Shown: positions 1 to 9,088 of the stretch, piece after piece
Layout of the letters: every line of letters starts with the position of its first letter
Position numbering within the stretch: the stretch's first letter is position 1
Origin: Bradyrhizobium liaoningense
GTDB lineage: Bacteria; Pseudomonadota; Alphaproteobacteria; Rhizobiales; Xanthobacteraceae
Assembly: GCF_018130825.1 (NCBI RefSeq)
Contig: NZ_JAFCJS010000006.1
Coordinates: 434,001-498,000, forward strand
DNA length: 64,000 nt
Direction: 5' to 3'
Made by a program: the position numbers and the translations under genes
The notes under the pieces: generated by a model
Told to the model about the DNA's origin: nothing
What the model saw: the letters and a program-made list of their open reading frames with translations, nothing else
Databases searched by the model: none

Positions 1-1
1 G

Positions 2-2062
2 CTGGTCAACGTGCTGGAGGACCGGCTGGAGGAGGGCGAGCAGGCGGCGGGCGAGCTCGCCTCGTTCCTGCGCATGGGCAGCTGGATCGGCGGCGACCGC
101 GACGGCAATCCCTTCGTCACCGCCGACGTCATGCGCGGCACGCTGCGGCTGCAGTCGAGCCGGGTGATGCAGTTCTATCTGAACGAGCTGCACGTGCTCG
201 GTGCGGAACTGTCGATCGCGGCGCATCTCGCCGACGTCTCGGAGGAGCTACGCACGCTGGCGGAGCGCTCGCCGGACAATTCGCCGCACCGGAGCGGCGA
301 GCCCTATCGCCTCGCAGTCTCCGGTATCTATGCGCGCCTGACCGCGACGGCCGAAGCGCTCGAGGTCGAGATCACTCGCCGGCCGGTCGGCAAAGGCAGG
401 CCTTACGAGAGCGTCAGGGAGTTGCAGGCCGATCTCGACGTGCTGCACCGCTCGCTGATCTCCAACAACGCCCGCGTCATCGCCCGCGGCCGGCTGCGGC
501 TGCTCCGGCGCGCGGTGGATTGCTTCGGCTTCCATCTGGCGCGGCTCGACATCCGCCAGAACTCGGCGGTGCACGAGCGCACCATCGCCGAGCTGATGGA
601 TGCCGCCAACCCCGGCATGTCGTATCTGGCGCTCGGCGAGGAGGCGCGCATCTCGCTACTGACCAACGAGCTGCGCTCGACGCGTTCGCTGGTCTCGCCA
701 TTCGTCAAGTATAGCGACGAGACCATGGGCGAGCTCAACGTCTTCCATGCCGCCGCTGAAGCGCATGCGAAGTTCGGCTCGGACGCCATTCCCCAATGCA
801 TCATCTCGATGTGCAAGGGCATGTCCGACATGCTCGAGGTCGCGGTGCTCCTGAAGGAGGTCGGCCTCGTCCATCCCTCCGGGCGCAGCGCCATCAACAT
901 CGTGCCGCTGTTCGAGACCATCGAGGACCTGCAGGCCTCGAGTGGGATCATGGACCGCATGCTGTCGCTGCACGATTACCGCCGCCTCGTCGACAGCCGC
1001 GGCAGCGTGCAGGAGGTGATGCTCGGCTATTCCGACAGCAACAAGGACGGCGGCTTCGTCACCTCGGGCTGGGAGCTCTACAAGGCCGAGATCGGCCTCG
1101 TCGAGGTGTTCGAGCGCCACCACGTGCGGCTGCGCCTGTTCCACGGCCGCGGCGGCTCGGTCGGCCGCGGCGGCGGGCCGAGCTATGACGCCATCATCGC
1201 GCAGCCCGGCGGCGCGGTGAACGGCCAGATCCGCATCACCGAGCAGGGCGAGATCATCTCGTCGAAATATTCCAACGCCGAAGTCGGCCGCAACAATCTG
1301 GAGATCCTGGCCGCCGCGACGCTGGAAGCAAGCCTGCTGCATCCGCGCCAGAGCGCGCCGCGCCGCGAATATCTGGTCGCGATGGACGAGCTTTCGAATC
1401 TCGCGTTCAAGGCCTATCGCGGCCTCGTCTACGAGACCGAGGGCTTCGTCGATTACTTCTGGGCTTCCACGGTCATCAACGAGATCGCGACGCTGAACAT
1501 CGGCAGCCGTCCGGCCTCGCGCAAGAAGACCCGCGCGATCGAGGATCTGCGCGCCATTCCCTGGGTGTTTTCCTGGGCGCAATGCCGCCTGATGCTGCCG
1601 GGCTGGTACGGTTTCGGCAGCGCAGTCGAGCAGTGGATCGCCGAGCATCCGCAACAGGGCATGCCGTTCCTGAAAGAGCTCTACAAGGAATGGCCGTTCT
1701 TCCGCATGCTCTTGTCGAACATGGACATGGTGCTCGCAAAGAGCTCGATCGCGATCGCCTCGCGCTATGCCGAGCTGGTGCCTGACGAAGCCTTGCGTGA
1801 AAAAATCTTCGGCCGCATCCGCCGCGAATGGCATTCCTGCATCGAGACGCTCTTGGACATCATGGGCCAGGACCGGCTGCTACAGGGCAATCCGCTGCTG
1901 GAGCGCTCGGTGCGCCACCGCTTCCCCTATCTCGACCCGCTCAACCACGTGCAGGTCGAGCTCTTGAAGGAGCATCGCGCGCAGAATCCCGACGAGCAGG
2001 TGCTGCGCGGGATTCAGCTGACGATCAATGGTATTTCGGCGGGGTTGCGAAATACGGGGTAG
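2..2062 (+). CDS. ppc: Phosphoenolpyruvate carboxylase, C-terminal part (5' end outside window)
   Basis: Cytosolic anaplerotic enzyme that carboxylates phosphoenolpyruvate to oxaloacetate. The frame is already open at the window edge, and about 686 residues are visible. The family is normally a little over 900 residues, so roughly the first quarter is missing because of the window, not because of damage. Diagnostic motifs are SDSNKDGGFVTSGWELYKAE, then FHGRGGSVGRGGGPSYDAI (the glycine-rich catalytic loop), and the typical C-terminus ending NGISAGLRNTG. It converges with the SMP-30 gene across a short palindromic element. Identification is secure; the true start cannot be seen. Confidence 0.97.
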   Translation: MVNVLEDRLEEGEQAAGELASFLRMGSWIGGDRDGNPFVTADVMRGTLRLQSSRVMQFYLNELHVLGAELSIAAHLADVSEELRTLAERSPDNSPHRSGEPYRLAVSGIYARLTATAEALEVEITRRPVGKGRPYESVRELQADLDVLHRSLISNNARVIARGRLRLLRRAVDCFGFHLARLDIRQNSAVHERTIAELMDAANPGMSYLALGEEARISLLTNELRSTRSLVSPFVKYSDETMGELNVFHAAAEAHAKFGSDAIPQCIISMCKGMSDMLEVAVLLKEVGLVHPSGRSAINIVPLFETIEDLQASSGIMDRMLSLHDYRRLVDSRGSVQEVMLGYSDSNKDGGFVTSGWELYKAEIGLVEVFERHHVRLRLFHGRGGSVGRGGGPSYDAIIAQPGGAVNGQIRITEQGEIISSKYSNAEVGRNNLEILAAATLEASLLHPRQSAPRREYLVAMDELSNLAFKAYRGLVYETEGFVDYFWASTVINEIATLNIGSRPASRKKTRAIEDLRAIPWVFSWAQCRLMLPGWYGFGSAVEQWIAEHPQQGMPFLKELYKEWPFFRMLLSNMDMVLAKSSIAIASRYAELVPDEALREKIFGRIRREWHSCIETLLDIMGQDRLLQGNPLLERSVRHRFPYLDPLNHVQVELLKEHRAQNPDEQVLRGIQLTINGISAGLRNTG

Positions 2063-2063
2063 G

Positions 2064-2108
2064 GATAGCGAACAGACGAGCGTGGCCGCCCGCTCTTCGC
2101 TACCCCAC
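2064..2108. repeat. Palindromic intergenic element between convergent genes
   Basis: The arms ATAGCGAA and TTCGCTA enclose a second inverted pair, GAGCG/CGCTC. It lies between the ppc stop and the convergent SMP-30 stop. It resembles the 'agtagcgaatgg' element downstream of the aldolase gene near 18.1 kb. It could act as a bidirectional transcription barrier, although there is no U-tract. Confidence 0.5.
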
Positions 2109-2119
2109 CCGCTATTCGG

Positions 2120-3286
2120 TCATGGCTTCATCGCGCCCTGCACACTGGTGTAGACGGCGTAGAGCGATGTCGAGCCGCAAATATAAAGCCGGTTTCGCTG
2201 CTGGCCGCCGAAGGCCAAGTTTGCCACGGTCTCCGGGATATGGATCTTGCCGAGCAATTCGCCCGATGCCGTGTAGCAGCGCACGCCGTCTTCGTTCGTA
2301 TCGCCCCAGCCGACCGAGCACCAGACCCGTCCTTCGGTGTCACAGCGGACGCCGTCGGTGATTCCAGGTTTTGGCATATCGGCGAAGACCTTGCTGTTCG
2401 ATACCTTCCCGCCAGCCACGTCGAGGTCGAACACGCGGATATGGGATGGGTTGTCCGGCCCATCGGTGAAGCCGGTGTCGCAGATGTAGAGCTTCTTCTC
2501 GTCGGGTGAGATGGCGAGCCCGTTGGGCTCCACAAAATCGTCGACCACGACCTTGACCTCTCCGGACTTGGGGTCGACCCGGTAGACATTCTTCTTCTCT
2601 TGCTCGGGGTCGGCTTTGATACCCTCATAGAAGCCGCCGATGCCGTAGGCGGGATCGGTGAACCAGATCGCGCCATCGGCGGTCACGACTGCATCATTGG
2701 GCGAATTCAGTCGCTTGCCGTTGAATTTGTCCGCAATGATGGTGATCGAGCCGTCGAGTTCGGTCCGCGTCACGCGCCGGCCGCTATGCTCGCACGTGAT
2801 CAGGCGTCCTTCGCGATCGATGGTGTTGCCGTTCGAGTTCATCGAGGGCTGGCGGTAGACGCTGAGGTGACCGTCATCCTCCGAGAAGCGCATGATGCGG
2901 TTGTTCGGAATGTCGCTGAACAACAGGTATCGTCCGGCCGGGAAGTACACCGGTCCCTCAGCCCAGCGAAAGCCGGTCGCGACGCGCTCGACGGCCATGG
3001 TGCCGGCGAAGGCCGGAAAACCGGGGGGCCCGAATGATGGCGGTCCCTTTTTGGCGGATTCCAGGTGGGAGTCGGGGTAGCGGCTCCCCGGCAGTGGTCC
3101 CAGGGGCAATGGCGCCGTCGATCTCGTCGGAGCGCCCGTCTGGCCCAAGGGCGCGACGGAGGCCGCCAAGGTCGCGTTCACGGTAACGCCCGTCGCCGCA
3201 ACTGCGGCCGCCGCTCCCTTCAACAGGGTGCGGCGCGCGAGAAAGGGCTCGCTAGGTTCGGCAGAAATGGTCAGTGGCTTCGTCAT
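2120..3286 (-). CDS. Tat-exported SMP-30/gluconolactonase/LRE-family protein
   Basis: A 388-residue member of the SMP-30/gluconolactonase beta-propeller family, usually calcium-dependent lactonases. The N-terminus has a twin-arginine signal (ARRTLLKG at about residues 17-24, then an alanine-rich hydrophobic stretch), so a periplasmic location is likely. Family motifs are ATGFRWAEGPVYFP, NSPNDAVV, AIWFTDPAYGI and EPNGLAISPDEKKLYICDT. I chose the ATG at 3286 because GGGAGG lies just upstream; the frame stays open further 5' but there it shadows the SDR gene. Last gene of a minus-strand unit with SDR, thiolase and DUF35 genes; the 116-nt gap allows a separate promoter. Substrate unknown. Confidence 0.85.
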   Translation of the reverse strand: MTKPLTISAEPSEPFLARRTLLKGAAAAVAATGVTVNATLAASVAPLGQTGAPTRSTAPLPLGPLPGSRYPDSHLESAKKGPPSFGPPGFPAFAGTMAVERVATGFRWAEGPVYFPAGRYLLFSDIPNNRIMRFSEDDGHLSVYRQPSMNSNGNTIDREGRLITCEHSGRRVTRTELDGSITIIADKFNGKRLNSPNDAVVTADGAIWFTDPAYGIGGFYEGIKADPEQEKKNVYRVDPKSGEVKVVVDDFVEPNGLAISPDEKKLYICDTGFTDGPDNPSHIRVFDLDVAGGKVSNSKVFADMPKPGITDGVRCDTEGRVWCSVGWGDTNEDGVRCYTASGELLGKIHIPETVANLAFGGQQRNRLYICGSTSLYAVYTSVQGAMKP

Positions 3287-3402
3287 AGTCGCCTCCCATA
3301 TTTTTGTTTGGGAGGAAACCATCCGCCGGCAATCGGGCGTAAAACAGGCGGTCCCCGGTCGAGCAACCGGAGATCGCAATGCAGCAATAGCTTGGAATCC
3401 AG

Positions 3403-4317
3403 CTAGACGGGATCCCAGGTGAAGATGTCGGCGGAGCGGTCGAGCTTGTAGAACGAGCCCTTCAGTGCCGGCATGCCGTGTTCCGCGATCGATTGCGGCG
3501 TCCAGCCTTCGTTCCGCTGCACCGAGCGGATCGGGCGGTTCTGGCTGAACAGGAAGATCTCGTTCATGCGCACGCCGAAGATCTGGCCGGTGACGTCCTT
3601 GGCGGAATCGCCGAGCAGGTAGCCGCACAGCGGCGCGATCTTCTCCGGTCCCATCTGCTTGATCTTCTCGACGCGCGCCTTCTCGGCTTCGGTCTCGGTC
3701 GGGATGGTGCCGATCATGCGCGTCCAGGCGAACGGCGAGACGCAGTTGGAGCGGACGTTGAAGCGGCCCATATCGAGTGCGATCGACTTCGAGAGCCCGA
3801 CGATGCCGAGCTTGGCCGCGGCGTAGTTGGCTTGGCCAAAATTGCCGATCAGGCCCGAGGTCGAGGTGAAGTGCACGAAGGAGCCCGACTCCTGCTCGCG
3901 GAAGATCCGCGCCGCGGCGTGGCTGACGTAGAACGAGCCCATCAGGTGCACCTTGATGACGGCCTCGAAGGCTTCCACGCTCATCTTGTGGAAGATCATG
4001 TCGCGCAAAATGCCGGCATTGTTGACGACGCCGTCGAGTCGGCCGAAATGATCGGTCGCGGTCTTCACGATCTTGCTGGCGGGGATCGCTTCGGCGACCG
4101 ACTCGAAATTGGCGATGGCGGTGCCGCCGCGCTTCTTGATCTCCTCCACCACTTCTTCGGCCGGAGCAGCGTTCGAGCCGGCGCCATCGGCGGCCCCGCC
4201 GGGATCGTTGACCACGACCTTGGCGCCCTCCGCCGCGCAAAGCAGCGCGATCTCGCGCCCGATGCCACGTCCTGCGCCGGTGACGATGATGACCTTGTCT
4301 TGCAGTGATTTGCTCAT
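3403..4317 (-). CDS. Short-chain dehydrogenase/reductase
   Basis: A 304-residue classical SDR, predicted NAD(P)-dependent. The Rossmann motif is TGAGRGIG near the N-terminus. NNAG follows at mid-protein, and the catalytic set appears as S in FTSTSGLIG and the YxxxK of NYAAAKLG. A C-terminal extension of about 50 residues beyond the usual SDR core is characteristic of the SDRs found beside SCP-x thiolases. Start ATG at 4317 has the SD-like GAGG. Only 5 nt separate it from the thiolase stop, so the two are co-transcribed. The context suggests oxidation of a hydroxyacyl-CoA or steroid/terpenoid-like acyl chain; this is inference. Confidence 0.88.
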   Translation of the reverse strand: MSKSLQDKVIIVTGAGRGIGREIALLCAAEGAKVVVNDPGGAADGAGSNAAPAEEVVEEIKKRGGTAIANFESVAEAIPASKIVKTATDHFGRLDGVVNNAGILRDMIFHKMSVEAFEAVIKVHLMGSFYVSHAAARIFREQESGSFVHFTSTSGLIGNFGQANYAAAKLGIVGLSKSIALDMGRFNVRSNCVSPFAWTRMIGTIPTETEAEKARVEKIKQMGPEKIAPLCGYLLGDSAKDVTGQIFGVRMNEIFLFSQNRPIRSVQRNEGWTPQSIAEHGMPALKGSFYKLDRSADIFTWDPV

Positions 4318-4322
4318 GTGGG

Positions 4323-5462
4323 TTACCTCTCGTTCGTAAACACGATCGTGCCTGATGCCGCGAACATGCCGCCGACGCCGTGGCACACCGAAATCTTCGC
4401 ATTCGGCACCTGCGCCGGCGCAATCCCGCGCATCTGGCGCACGCTCTCCTGGAGTGCGTACATGCCGTACATGCCCGAATGCATGTAGCTCAATCCACCG
4501 CCATTGGTGTTGAGCGGCAGCTTGCCACCGGGCCGCGTATTGCCGTCCGCGATGAACTTGCCGGTTTCTTCGTACGGCATGAAGCCGAGATCGCCGAGCC
4601 CGAACAGCGGCAGATGCGCAAACGCATCGTAGATCATGAGATGATCGACGTCCTTGTGGGCGATGCCGGCTTCCTTGAAGGCGAGGGGGCCGGCAACCTT
4701 GAAGGCGCGCGATGAGTTGAACGTCTCCATCTGGCTGACCATCGGCGTTTCCACGCTCTCGCCGGTGCCCATGATGTAGACGGGCTTCCTTGGAAAATCC
4801 CTGGCGCGATCGGCCGAGGTCAGGATCAGCGCGCCGCCGCCATCGGTGACGAGGCAGCACTGCAGAAGCCGGAACGGATAGGCGATCATGCGCGAGTTGA
4901 GGACGTCGGCGACCGTGATCGGGTCCTTCATCATCGCGCGCGGATTCTTCGCCGCCCACTCGCGCTGCACCACCGCGACTGAAGCCAGCTGTTCATGGGT
5001 GATGCCGTAGGTCTTCATGAAGCGCAGCACGGGGATCGGGAACATGCTGGGCGGGCCGTAGACGCCGTAGGGCGCCTCGAACTGGCCTTGCAGGCTGTCG
5101 GCGGGGATCGAGCGCGGCAGCTTGCCGATCATCGACTTGCCGCTCTCGGCATGCGTGATCAGCACGGTCTTGCACAGGCCGGCCTCGATCGCCGCGGCAG
5201 CATGGCGGACGTGCAGCATGAACGAGCAGCCGCCGACCGACGTGCCGTCCACCCAGGTCGGCTTGATGCCGAGATAGTGGCAGACCTGCTGCGGCGTTTC
5301 GACCGCGGTGGCAAAGCCGTCGATGTCGGACAGCTTCAGCCCGGCATCCGCAATGGCATTGAGTGCCGCATCCGCATGGAGCTGGAGCTGCGAGGCGTTG
5401 GGGACGACGCCGAGCTCGGTGGTCTCGGCCGCGCCGACGACGGCAACCTGGTTCCTGCGCAT
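4323..5462 (-). CDS. Thiolase-superfamily protein, SCP-x / lipid-transfer type
   Basis: A 379-residue thiolase-fold protein of the acetyl-CoA acetyltransferase / SCP-x thiolase group, which typically cleaves branched or sterol-side-chain beta-ketoacyl-CoAs. It starts MRRNQVAVVGAAETTELG. The region VGGCSFMLHVRHAAAAI holds the cysteine at the usual nucleophile position, and the C-terminal VCHGVGGMFAASGTIVF matches the family end. It lies 3 nt downstream of the DUF35 gene. Such pairs form complexes in which the OB-fold partner binds the acyl-CoA or stabilises the thiolase, so the two probably act together. Substrate unknown. Confidence 0.88.
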   Translation of the reverse strand: MRRNQVAVVGAAETTELGVVPNASQLQLHADAALNAIADAGLKLSDIDGFATAVETPQQVCHYLGIKPTWVDGTSVGGCSFMLHVRHAAAAIEAGLCKTVLITHAESGKSMIGKLPRSIPADSLQGQFEAPYGVYGPPSMFPIPVLRFMKTYGITHEQLASVAVVQREWAAKNPRAMMKDPITVADVLNSRMIAYPFRLLQCCLVTDGGGALILTSADRARDFPRKPVYIMGTGESVETPMVSQMETFNSSRAFKVAGPLAFKEAGIAHKDVDHLMIYDAFAHLPLFGLGDLGFMPYEETGKFIADGNTRPGGKLPLNTNGGGLSYMHSGMYGMYALQESVRQMRGIAPAQVPNAKISVCHGVGGMFAASGTIVFTNER

Positions 5463-5465
5463 GCT

Positions 5466-5879
5466 CTACCCCTTCGCCGGACGGAACACGGGGAGGGTGA
5501 TCTTGTCGTCGAGCGCCTCGAAAGCGACCTCCAGCTTCATGTTGAGCTCGAGCGCCTCAGGCGTCTGCGGGCAGTCGACGATGTTGCTCATCATCCGCGG
5601 CCCTTCGTCGAGCTCGACCACGGCGATCGCGTAAGGCGGCGCGAAGCCGGGCGCGGCGGGGCGATGGTTGATCACGTAGCTGTAGAGGAAACCCTTGCCG
5701 CTCGCCTTGAACACCGAGACCTTGCGCGAGGCGCAGGACGGGCAGAACGGGCGCGGGGGGAAGTAGACATGCGCGCAGGCGTCGCAGCGTTGCAGGCGCA
5801 GTTCGCCCGCCTTGGTGCCGTCCCAGAAATGCTGGGTCTCCGGCGTCGGTTTCGGTCGCGCGCGCTGCGGTTCGGCCAT
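5466..5879 (-). CDS. DUF35 zinc-ribbon / OB-fold acyl-CoA-binding protein
   Basis: A 137-residue protein with an N-terminal rubredoxin-like zinc ribbon (CDACAHVYFPPRPFCPSC, two CxxC pairs) and a C-terminal OB fold. This is the DUF35 family, the usual partner of SCP-x thiolases. I chose the ATG at 5879 (MAEPQRARP) because GGGAG precedes it; the frame opens 23 codons earlier but that stretch has no family similarity. First gene of the minus-strand unit, sharing a 178-bp divergent intergenic region with the amidase gene. Confidence 0.87.
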   Translation of the reverse strand: MAEPQRARPKPTPETQHFWDGTKAGELRLQRCDACAHVYFPPRPFCPSCASRKVSVFKASGKGFLYSYVINHRPAAPGFAPPYAIAVVELDEGPRMMSNIVDCPQTPEALELNMKLEVAFEALDDKITLPVFRPAKG

Positions 5880-6057
5880 CTCGGAACGCTCTCCCAAAAG
5901 GCAGGCTTGACGCCCGCCTGTTTCGATTGTGATGCGACAATTGACCATGGCGCGTCAACGGTCCAGCAATGCGCATGCATGCCATCATGCGCACAATGCT
6001 TGTGTCGGACTGAGCCAGCGCTGTAGATTGCGCGCGCAAATATTCCGTGAGACAGAC

Positions 6058-7407
6058 ATGCCCGATTTTCCGACACTGGCGAAGCTCGCCGACGACCTCG
6101 AAAACGGCCGCACCACCTCCCGCAAGCTCGTCGAAGCGTGCATCGCCAGGATCGCCGATCCTGCCGGCGAGGGGCAGCGTGCCTTCATCCATGTCGACAA
6201 GGACGCCGCGCTGACGACCGCCGACGCCATGGATGCCCTGCGCAAGGTCAAGGCGGCGCCCTCGCGCTATGCCGGCATCCCCATCTCGATCAAGGATCTC
6301 TTCGACATCAGAGGGCAGACGACGCGCGCCGGCTCCCGTGCGCTCGACGATTCCGATCCGGCCGAGCACGATGCGGCGGCGGTCGCGCGGCTGCGCAAGG
6401 CCGGCTTCGTGCTGATCGGGCGCACCAACATGACCGAGTTCGCCTATTCCGGCATCGGCATCAATCCGCATTACGGCACGCCCAAAGGCGCCTGGAACCG
6501 GGCCGTGGGCCATGTGCCCGGCGGCTCCTCCTCGGGCGCCGCGGTCTCCGTGCTCGACGGCATGGCGCATGGCGCGCTCGGCACCGACACCGGCGGCTCC
6601 TGCCGCATTCCGGCGGCCTTCAACGGCATCGTCGGCTACAAGCCGACGCAGCGTCGCGTGCCACTCGATGGCTCCGTGCCGCTGTCCTTCTCGCTCGACA
6701 GTATCGGGCCTCTGGCGCGATCGGTCAGCTGCTGTGCCATACTCGATGCCGTGCTCGCCGACGAGCCTATCGTCGCGCTGAGGCCGCGGCCCGTGAGGGG
6801 CATGCGGCTCGCGGTGCCGACCACGATCGCGCTCGACGATCTCGACACGGCGGTCTCCGAGACCTTCGAGCGCGCGCTGAAGACGCTGGCCGACCACGGC
6901 GCCATCATCGAGCGGATCGAGATGGTCGAATTCCACGACATCGGCCCGATGAACGCCAAGGGCGGCTTTGCGGCGTCCGAGAGCTACGCCTGGCACCGCT
7001 ATCTCATCACGGCCAAAGGCGACGTCTACGATCCCCGCGTGTCGGTCCGCATCATGCGCGGCGAGGCACAGAGCGCGGCCGACTACATCGATCTCCTCAA
7101 CGAGCGCCGCTCGCTGATCGCCCGCGTCAACGCGCGCATCGCGCCCTATGACGCCCTGGTGCTGCCGACCACCGCCAACACGCCGCCGAAGATCGCGGAC
7201 CTTGCCGACGACAAGGCGTTCACCACCCAGAACCTGCGCGCGCTGCGCAATTGCACCCTCATCAACATGATCGATGGCTGCGCCATCTCGCTGCCCGCAC
7301 ATCGCGCGGGCGAGGTCCCGGTCGGCCTGATGCTGGCAGGCGCGGGCGGCTCGGACCGTCGTATCTTTGAACTTGCTGCCGGCATGGAGGCCGTCATTCG
7401 TGTTTGA
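6058..7407 (+). CDS. Amidase-signature family hydrolase
   Basis: A 449-residue amidase-signature enzyme that hydrolyses a C-N amide bond. The Ser-cisSer-Lys triad is visible: Lys79 in PISIKDLFD, the serines at 157-158 in PGGSSSGAA, and nucleophile Ser181 in TDTGGSCRIPA. Length is normal for the family. I chose ATG 6058 (MPDFPTLAKL) over the longer open frame because the upstream residues look non-coding. It overlaps the DUF2848 gene by 8 nt, so the two are translationally coupled. The substrate could be a urea/allophanate-like compound, an amide or an aryl amide; nothing in the sequence decides. Confidence 0.9.
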   Translation: MPDFPTLAKLADDLENGRTTSRKLVEACIARIADPAGEGQRAFIHVDKDAALTTADAMDALRKVKAAPSRYAGIPISIKDLFDIRGQTTRAGSRALDDSDPAEHDAAAVARLRKAGFVLIGRTNMTEFAYSGIGINPHYGTPKGAWNRAVGHVPGGSSSGAAVSVLDGMAHGALGTDTGGSCRIPAAFNGIVGYKPTQRRVPLDGSVPLSFSLDSIGPLARSVSCCAILDAVLADEPIVALRPRPVRGMRLAVPTTIALDDLDTAVSETFERALKTLADHGAIIERIEMVEFHDIGPMNAKGGFAASESYAWHRYLITAKGDVYDPRVSVRIMRGEAQSAADYIDLLNERRSLIARVNARIAPYDALVLPTTANTPPKIADLADDKAFTTQNLRALRNCTLINMIDGCAISLPAHRAGEVPVGLMLAGAGGSDRRIFELAAGMEAVIRV

Positions 7408-8086
7408 CCTCACTTTCACCGTTGACGCCCAGGACACCACCACGCCGCTGACCCTCGCAATCGACCAGATGGTCATTGCCGGCTGGACCGGCCGCGACCC
7501 CGTCGCGCGCGACAAGCACATCGCCGAGCTGCAGGAGATGGGCATCGCCCCGCCGGCCTCGACGCCGATCTACTACCGCGCCTCGGCGCGGCGGCTCACT
7601 CAGGAAGGCAGCATCGAATGCACCGGCGGCGATTCCTCCGGCGAGGTCGAGTTCGTGCTGATCGGCTGGCAAGGCCGCATCTTCGTCGGCTGCGGCTCCG
7701 ACCATACCGACCGCAAGGTCGAGGCCTATAACGTCACGGTGTCCAAGCAGATGTGCGACAAGCCGATCGCCTCCACGCTGTGGGAACTCGAGGACGTCAT
7801 CGGTCACTGGGACAGGATGATCCTGCGCTCCTACGCCACCATCAAGGGCGAGCGCGTGCTCTACCAGGAGGGCACACTGGACGCGATGCTGCCGGTCACT
7901 GACCTGATCGCGCGCGGCTTCGAAGGCGGCAAATTCCCCGACGGCTGCGCCATGTTCGGCGGCACGTTTGCGGCCAAGGGCGGCATCCGTCCGGCGGACC
8001 GGTTCGACTTCGAGCTTGAGGACCCCGTGCTGAAGCGGACCATCAGGCATGGGTATGACGTGACGACGCTGCCGGTGCGGGGTTAG
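7400..8086 (+). CDS. DUF2848 family protein
   Basis: A 228-residue protein of the DUF2848 group, of unknown biochemical role. The start is GTG 7400 (MFDLTFTVDAQ), chosen because GGAGG at 7386-7390 sits 9 nt upstream, inside the amidase 3' end. It has no signal peptide or membrane segment. Conserved-looking stretches are YYRASARRLT, VGCGSDHTDRKVEAYNV and DGCAMFGGTF; the Cys, His and Asp in them could be catalytic. Members of this family often sit beside amidases or FAH-type hydrolases, suggesting small-molecule hydrolysis. It ends before a cluster of palindromic repeats. Confidence 0.8.
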   Translation: MFDLTFTVDAQDTTTPLTLAIDQMVIAGWTGRDPVARDKHIAELQEMGIAPPASTPIYYRASARRLTQEGSIECTGGDSSGEVEFVLIGWQGRIFVGCGSDHTDRKVEAYNVTVSKQMCDKPIASTLWELEDVIGHWDRMILRSYATIKGERVLYQEGTLDAMLPVTDLIARGFEGGKFPDGCAMFGGTFAAKGGIRPADRFDFELEDPVLKRTIRHGYDVTTLPVRG

Positions 8087-8104
8087 CTCCACAAGCAACA
8101 GTCC

Positions 8105-8182
8105 CGTAGGGTGGGCAAAGCGAAGCGTGCCCACCACTTCGTGGTCGTGGGCACGTCGCTTCGCGCCTTTGCCCACCCTACG
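8105..8182. repeat. Intergenic palindromic element, CGTAGGGTGGGCAAAG family
   Basis: A long imperfect hairpin: CGTAGGGTGGGCAAAGCGA on the left and CTTTGCCCACCCTACG on the right, around a GTGCCCAC/GTGGGCAC inner pair. Copies of the same family recur at 21707-21798 and, decayed, at about 36227-36304. Confidence 0.85.
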
Positions 8183-8196
8183 AGATCCCTCCTGCG

Positions 8197-8281
8197 TCAT
8201 TGCGAGGAGCGCTTGCGACGAAGCAATCCAGACTGGTTCCGCGGAAGGACCCCGGATTGCTTTGCTTCGCTCGCGATGACG
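8197..8281. repeat. Intergenic palindromic element, TCATTGCGAGGAGCG family
   Basis: Left arm GTCATTGCGAGGAGCG with GAAGCAATCCAG; right arm CGGATTGCTTTGCTTCGC followed by TCGCGATGAC. A second palindrome type placed directly after the first, upstream of the 2OG oxygenase. Confidence 0.8.
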
Positions 8282-8341
8282 GGGAGATAGTCATCGGAAA
8301 TCGGGTGGCGGGGTGAACACCGGGCTGCAAAGGTGATTGCT

Positions 8342-9088
8342 ATGTCAATGACCGCACACAAATCGCCCCAAGAGCCATCGGCCAACCTCGCCGCCCAGGT
8401 CGACACCCTCGGCTGGCCCGAAATCACCGCCGAGCTCGACGCCCAGGGCTGCGCCGTCCTGAAGAACCTGCTGACGCCCGACCAGTGCCGCGCCATCTCT
8501 GCGCTCTATCCGGACGACGCGCACTTCCGCAGCCGCATCGTCATGGGCCGCCACGGCTTTGGCCGCGGCGAGTACAAGTATTTCGCCTATCCGCTGCCCG
8601 ACCTGATCGCACAGCTCCGCCCGGCGCTCTACGCGCATCTTCAAGCCGTCGCCAACCGCTGGAACGAGGCGATGGGGATCGACATCCGCTATCCCACGGC
8701 GCATGCGGCATTCCTGAAGCGCTGTCACGAGGCCGGGCAGGCGCGGCCGACGCCGCTGCTGCTGCAATACAGGGACGGCGACTACAATTGCCTGCATCAG
8801 GACCTCTATGGCGAGCACGTGTTCCCGCTCCAGGTCGCGATCCTCTTGTCCGAGCCCGGACGCGATTTCACCGGCGGCGAGTTCGTGCTGACCGAGCAGC
8901 GTCCGCGCATGCAGTCCCGCGCCGAAGTGGTGCCGCTCGCGCAGGGCGATGCGGTCGCCTTCGCCGTGCATCATCGCCCGGTGCAGGGGACACGCGGCAC
9001 CTACCGCGTTAATCTCCGCCACGGCGTTAGCCGGATTCGCTCTGGCCATCGCCATACGCTGGGTGTGATTTTTCACGATGCCAAATGA
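8342..9088 (+). CDS. 2-oxoglutarate/Fe(II)-dependent oxygenase, prolyl-4-hydroxylase-like
   Basis: A 248-residue predicted 2OG-Fe(II) oxygenase. The iron ligands are the HxD of CLHQDLYGEH and a distal His in AVHHRPVQGTRG; the 2OG-binding Arg is in RVNLRHGVSRI. ATG 8342 is preceded by AAGGTG at suitable spacing. The next gene, alkB, starts on the base after this stop codon, so they are one transcript and probably translationally coupled. The pairing suggests a role in alkylation damage repair or in modifying a nucleic acid or protein substrate. That is inference; the substrate is unknown. Confidence 0.85.
   Translation: MSMTAHKSPQEPSANLAAQVDTLGWPEITAELDAQGCAVLKNLLTPDQCRAISALYPDDAHFRSRIVMGRHGFGRGEYKYFAYPLPDLIAQLRPALYAHLQAVANRWNEAMGIDIRYPTAHAAFLKRCHEAGQARPTPLLLQYRDGDYNCLHQDLYGEHVFPLQVAILLSEPGRDFTGGEFVLTEQRPRMQSRAEVVPLAQGDAVAFAVHHRPVQGTRGTYRVNLRHGVSRIRSGHRHTLGVIFHDAK

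Noticed and set aside
656..1834. Long minus-strand open frame (392 codons) opposite ppc
   Set aside because: Shadow of the high-G+C ppc codons; Arg/Ala/Asp/His-rich, no recognisable domain, and the plus strand carries clear PEP carboxylase motifs.
5557..7545. 662-codon minus-strand open frame across the amidase gene
   Set aside because: Runs antisense through the amidase and the divergent promoter region into the DUF35 gene in a different frame; no domain.
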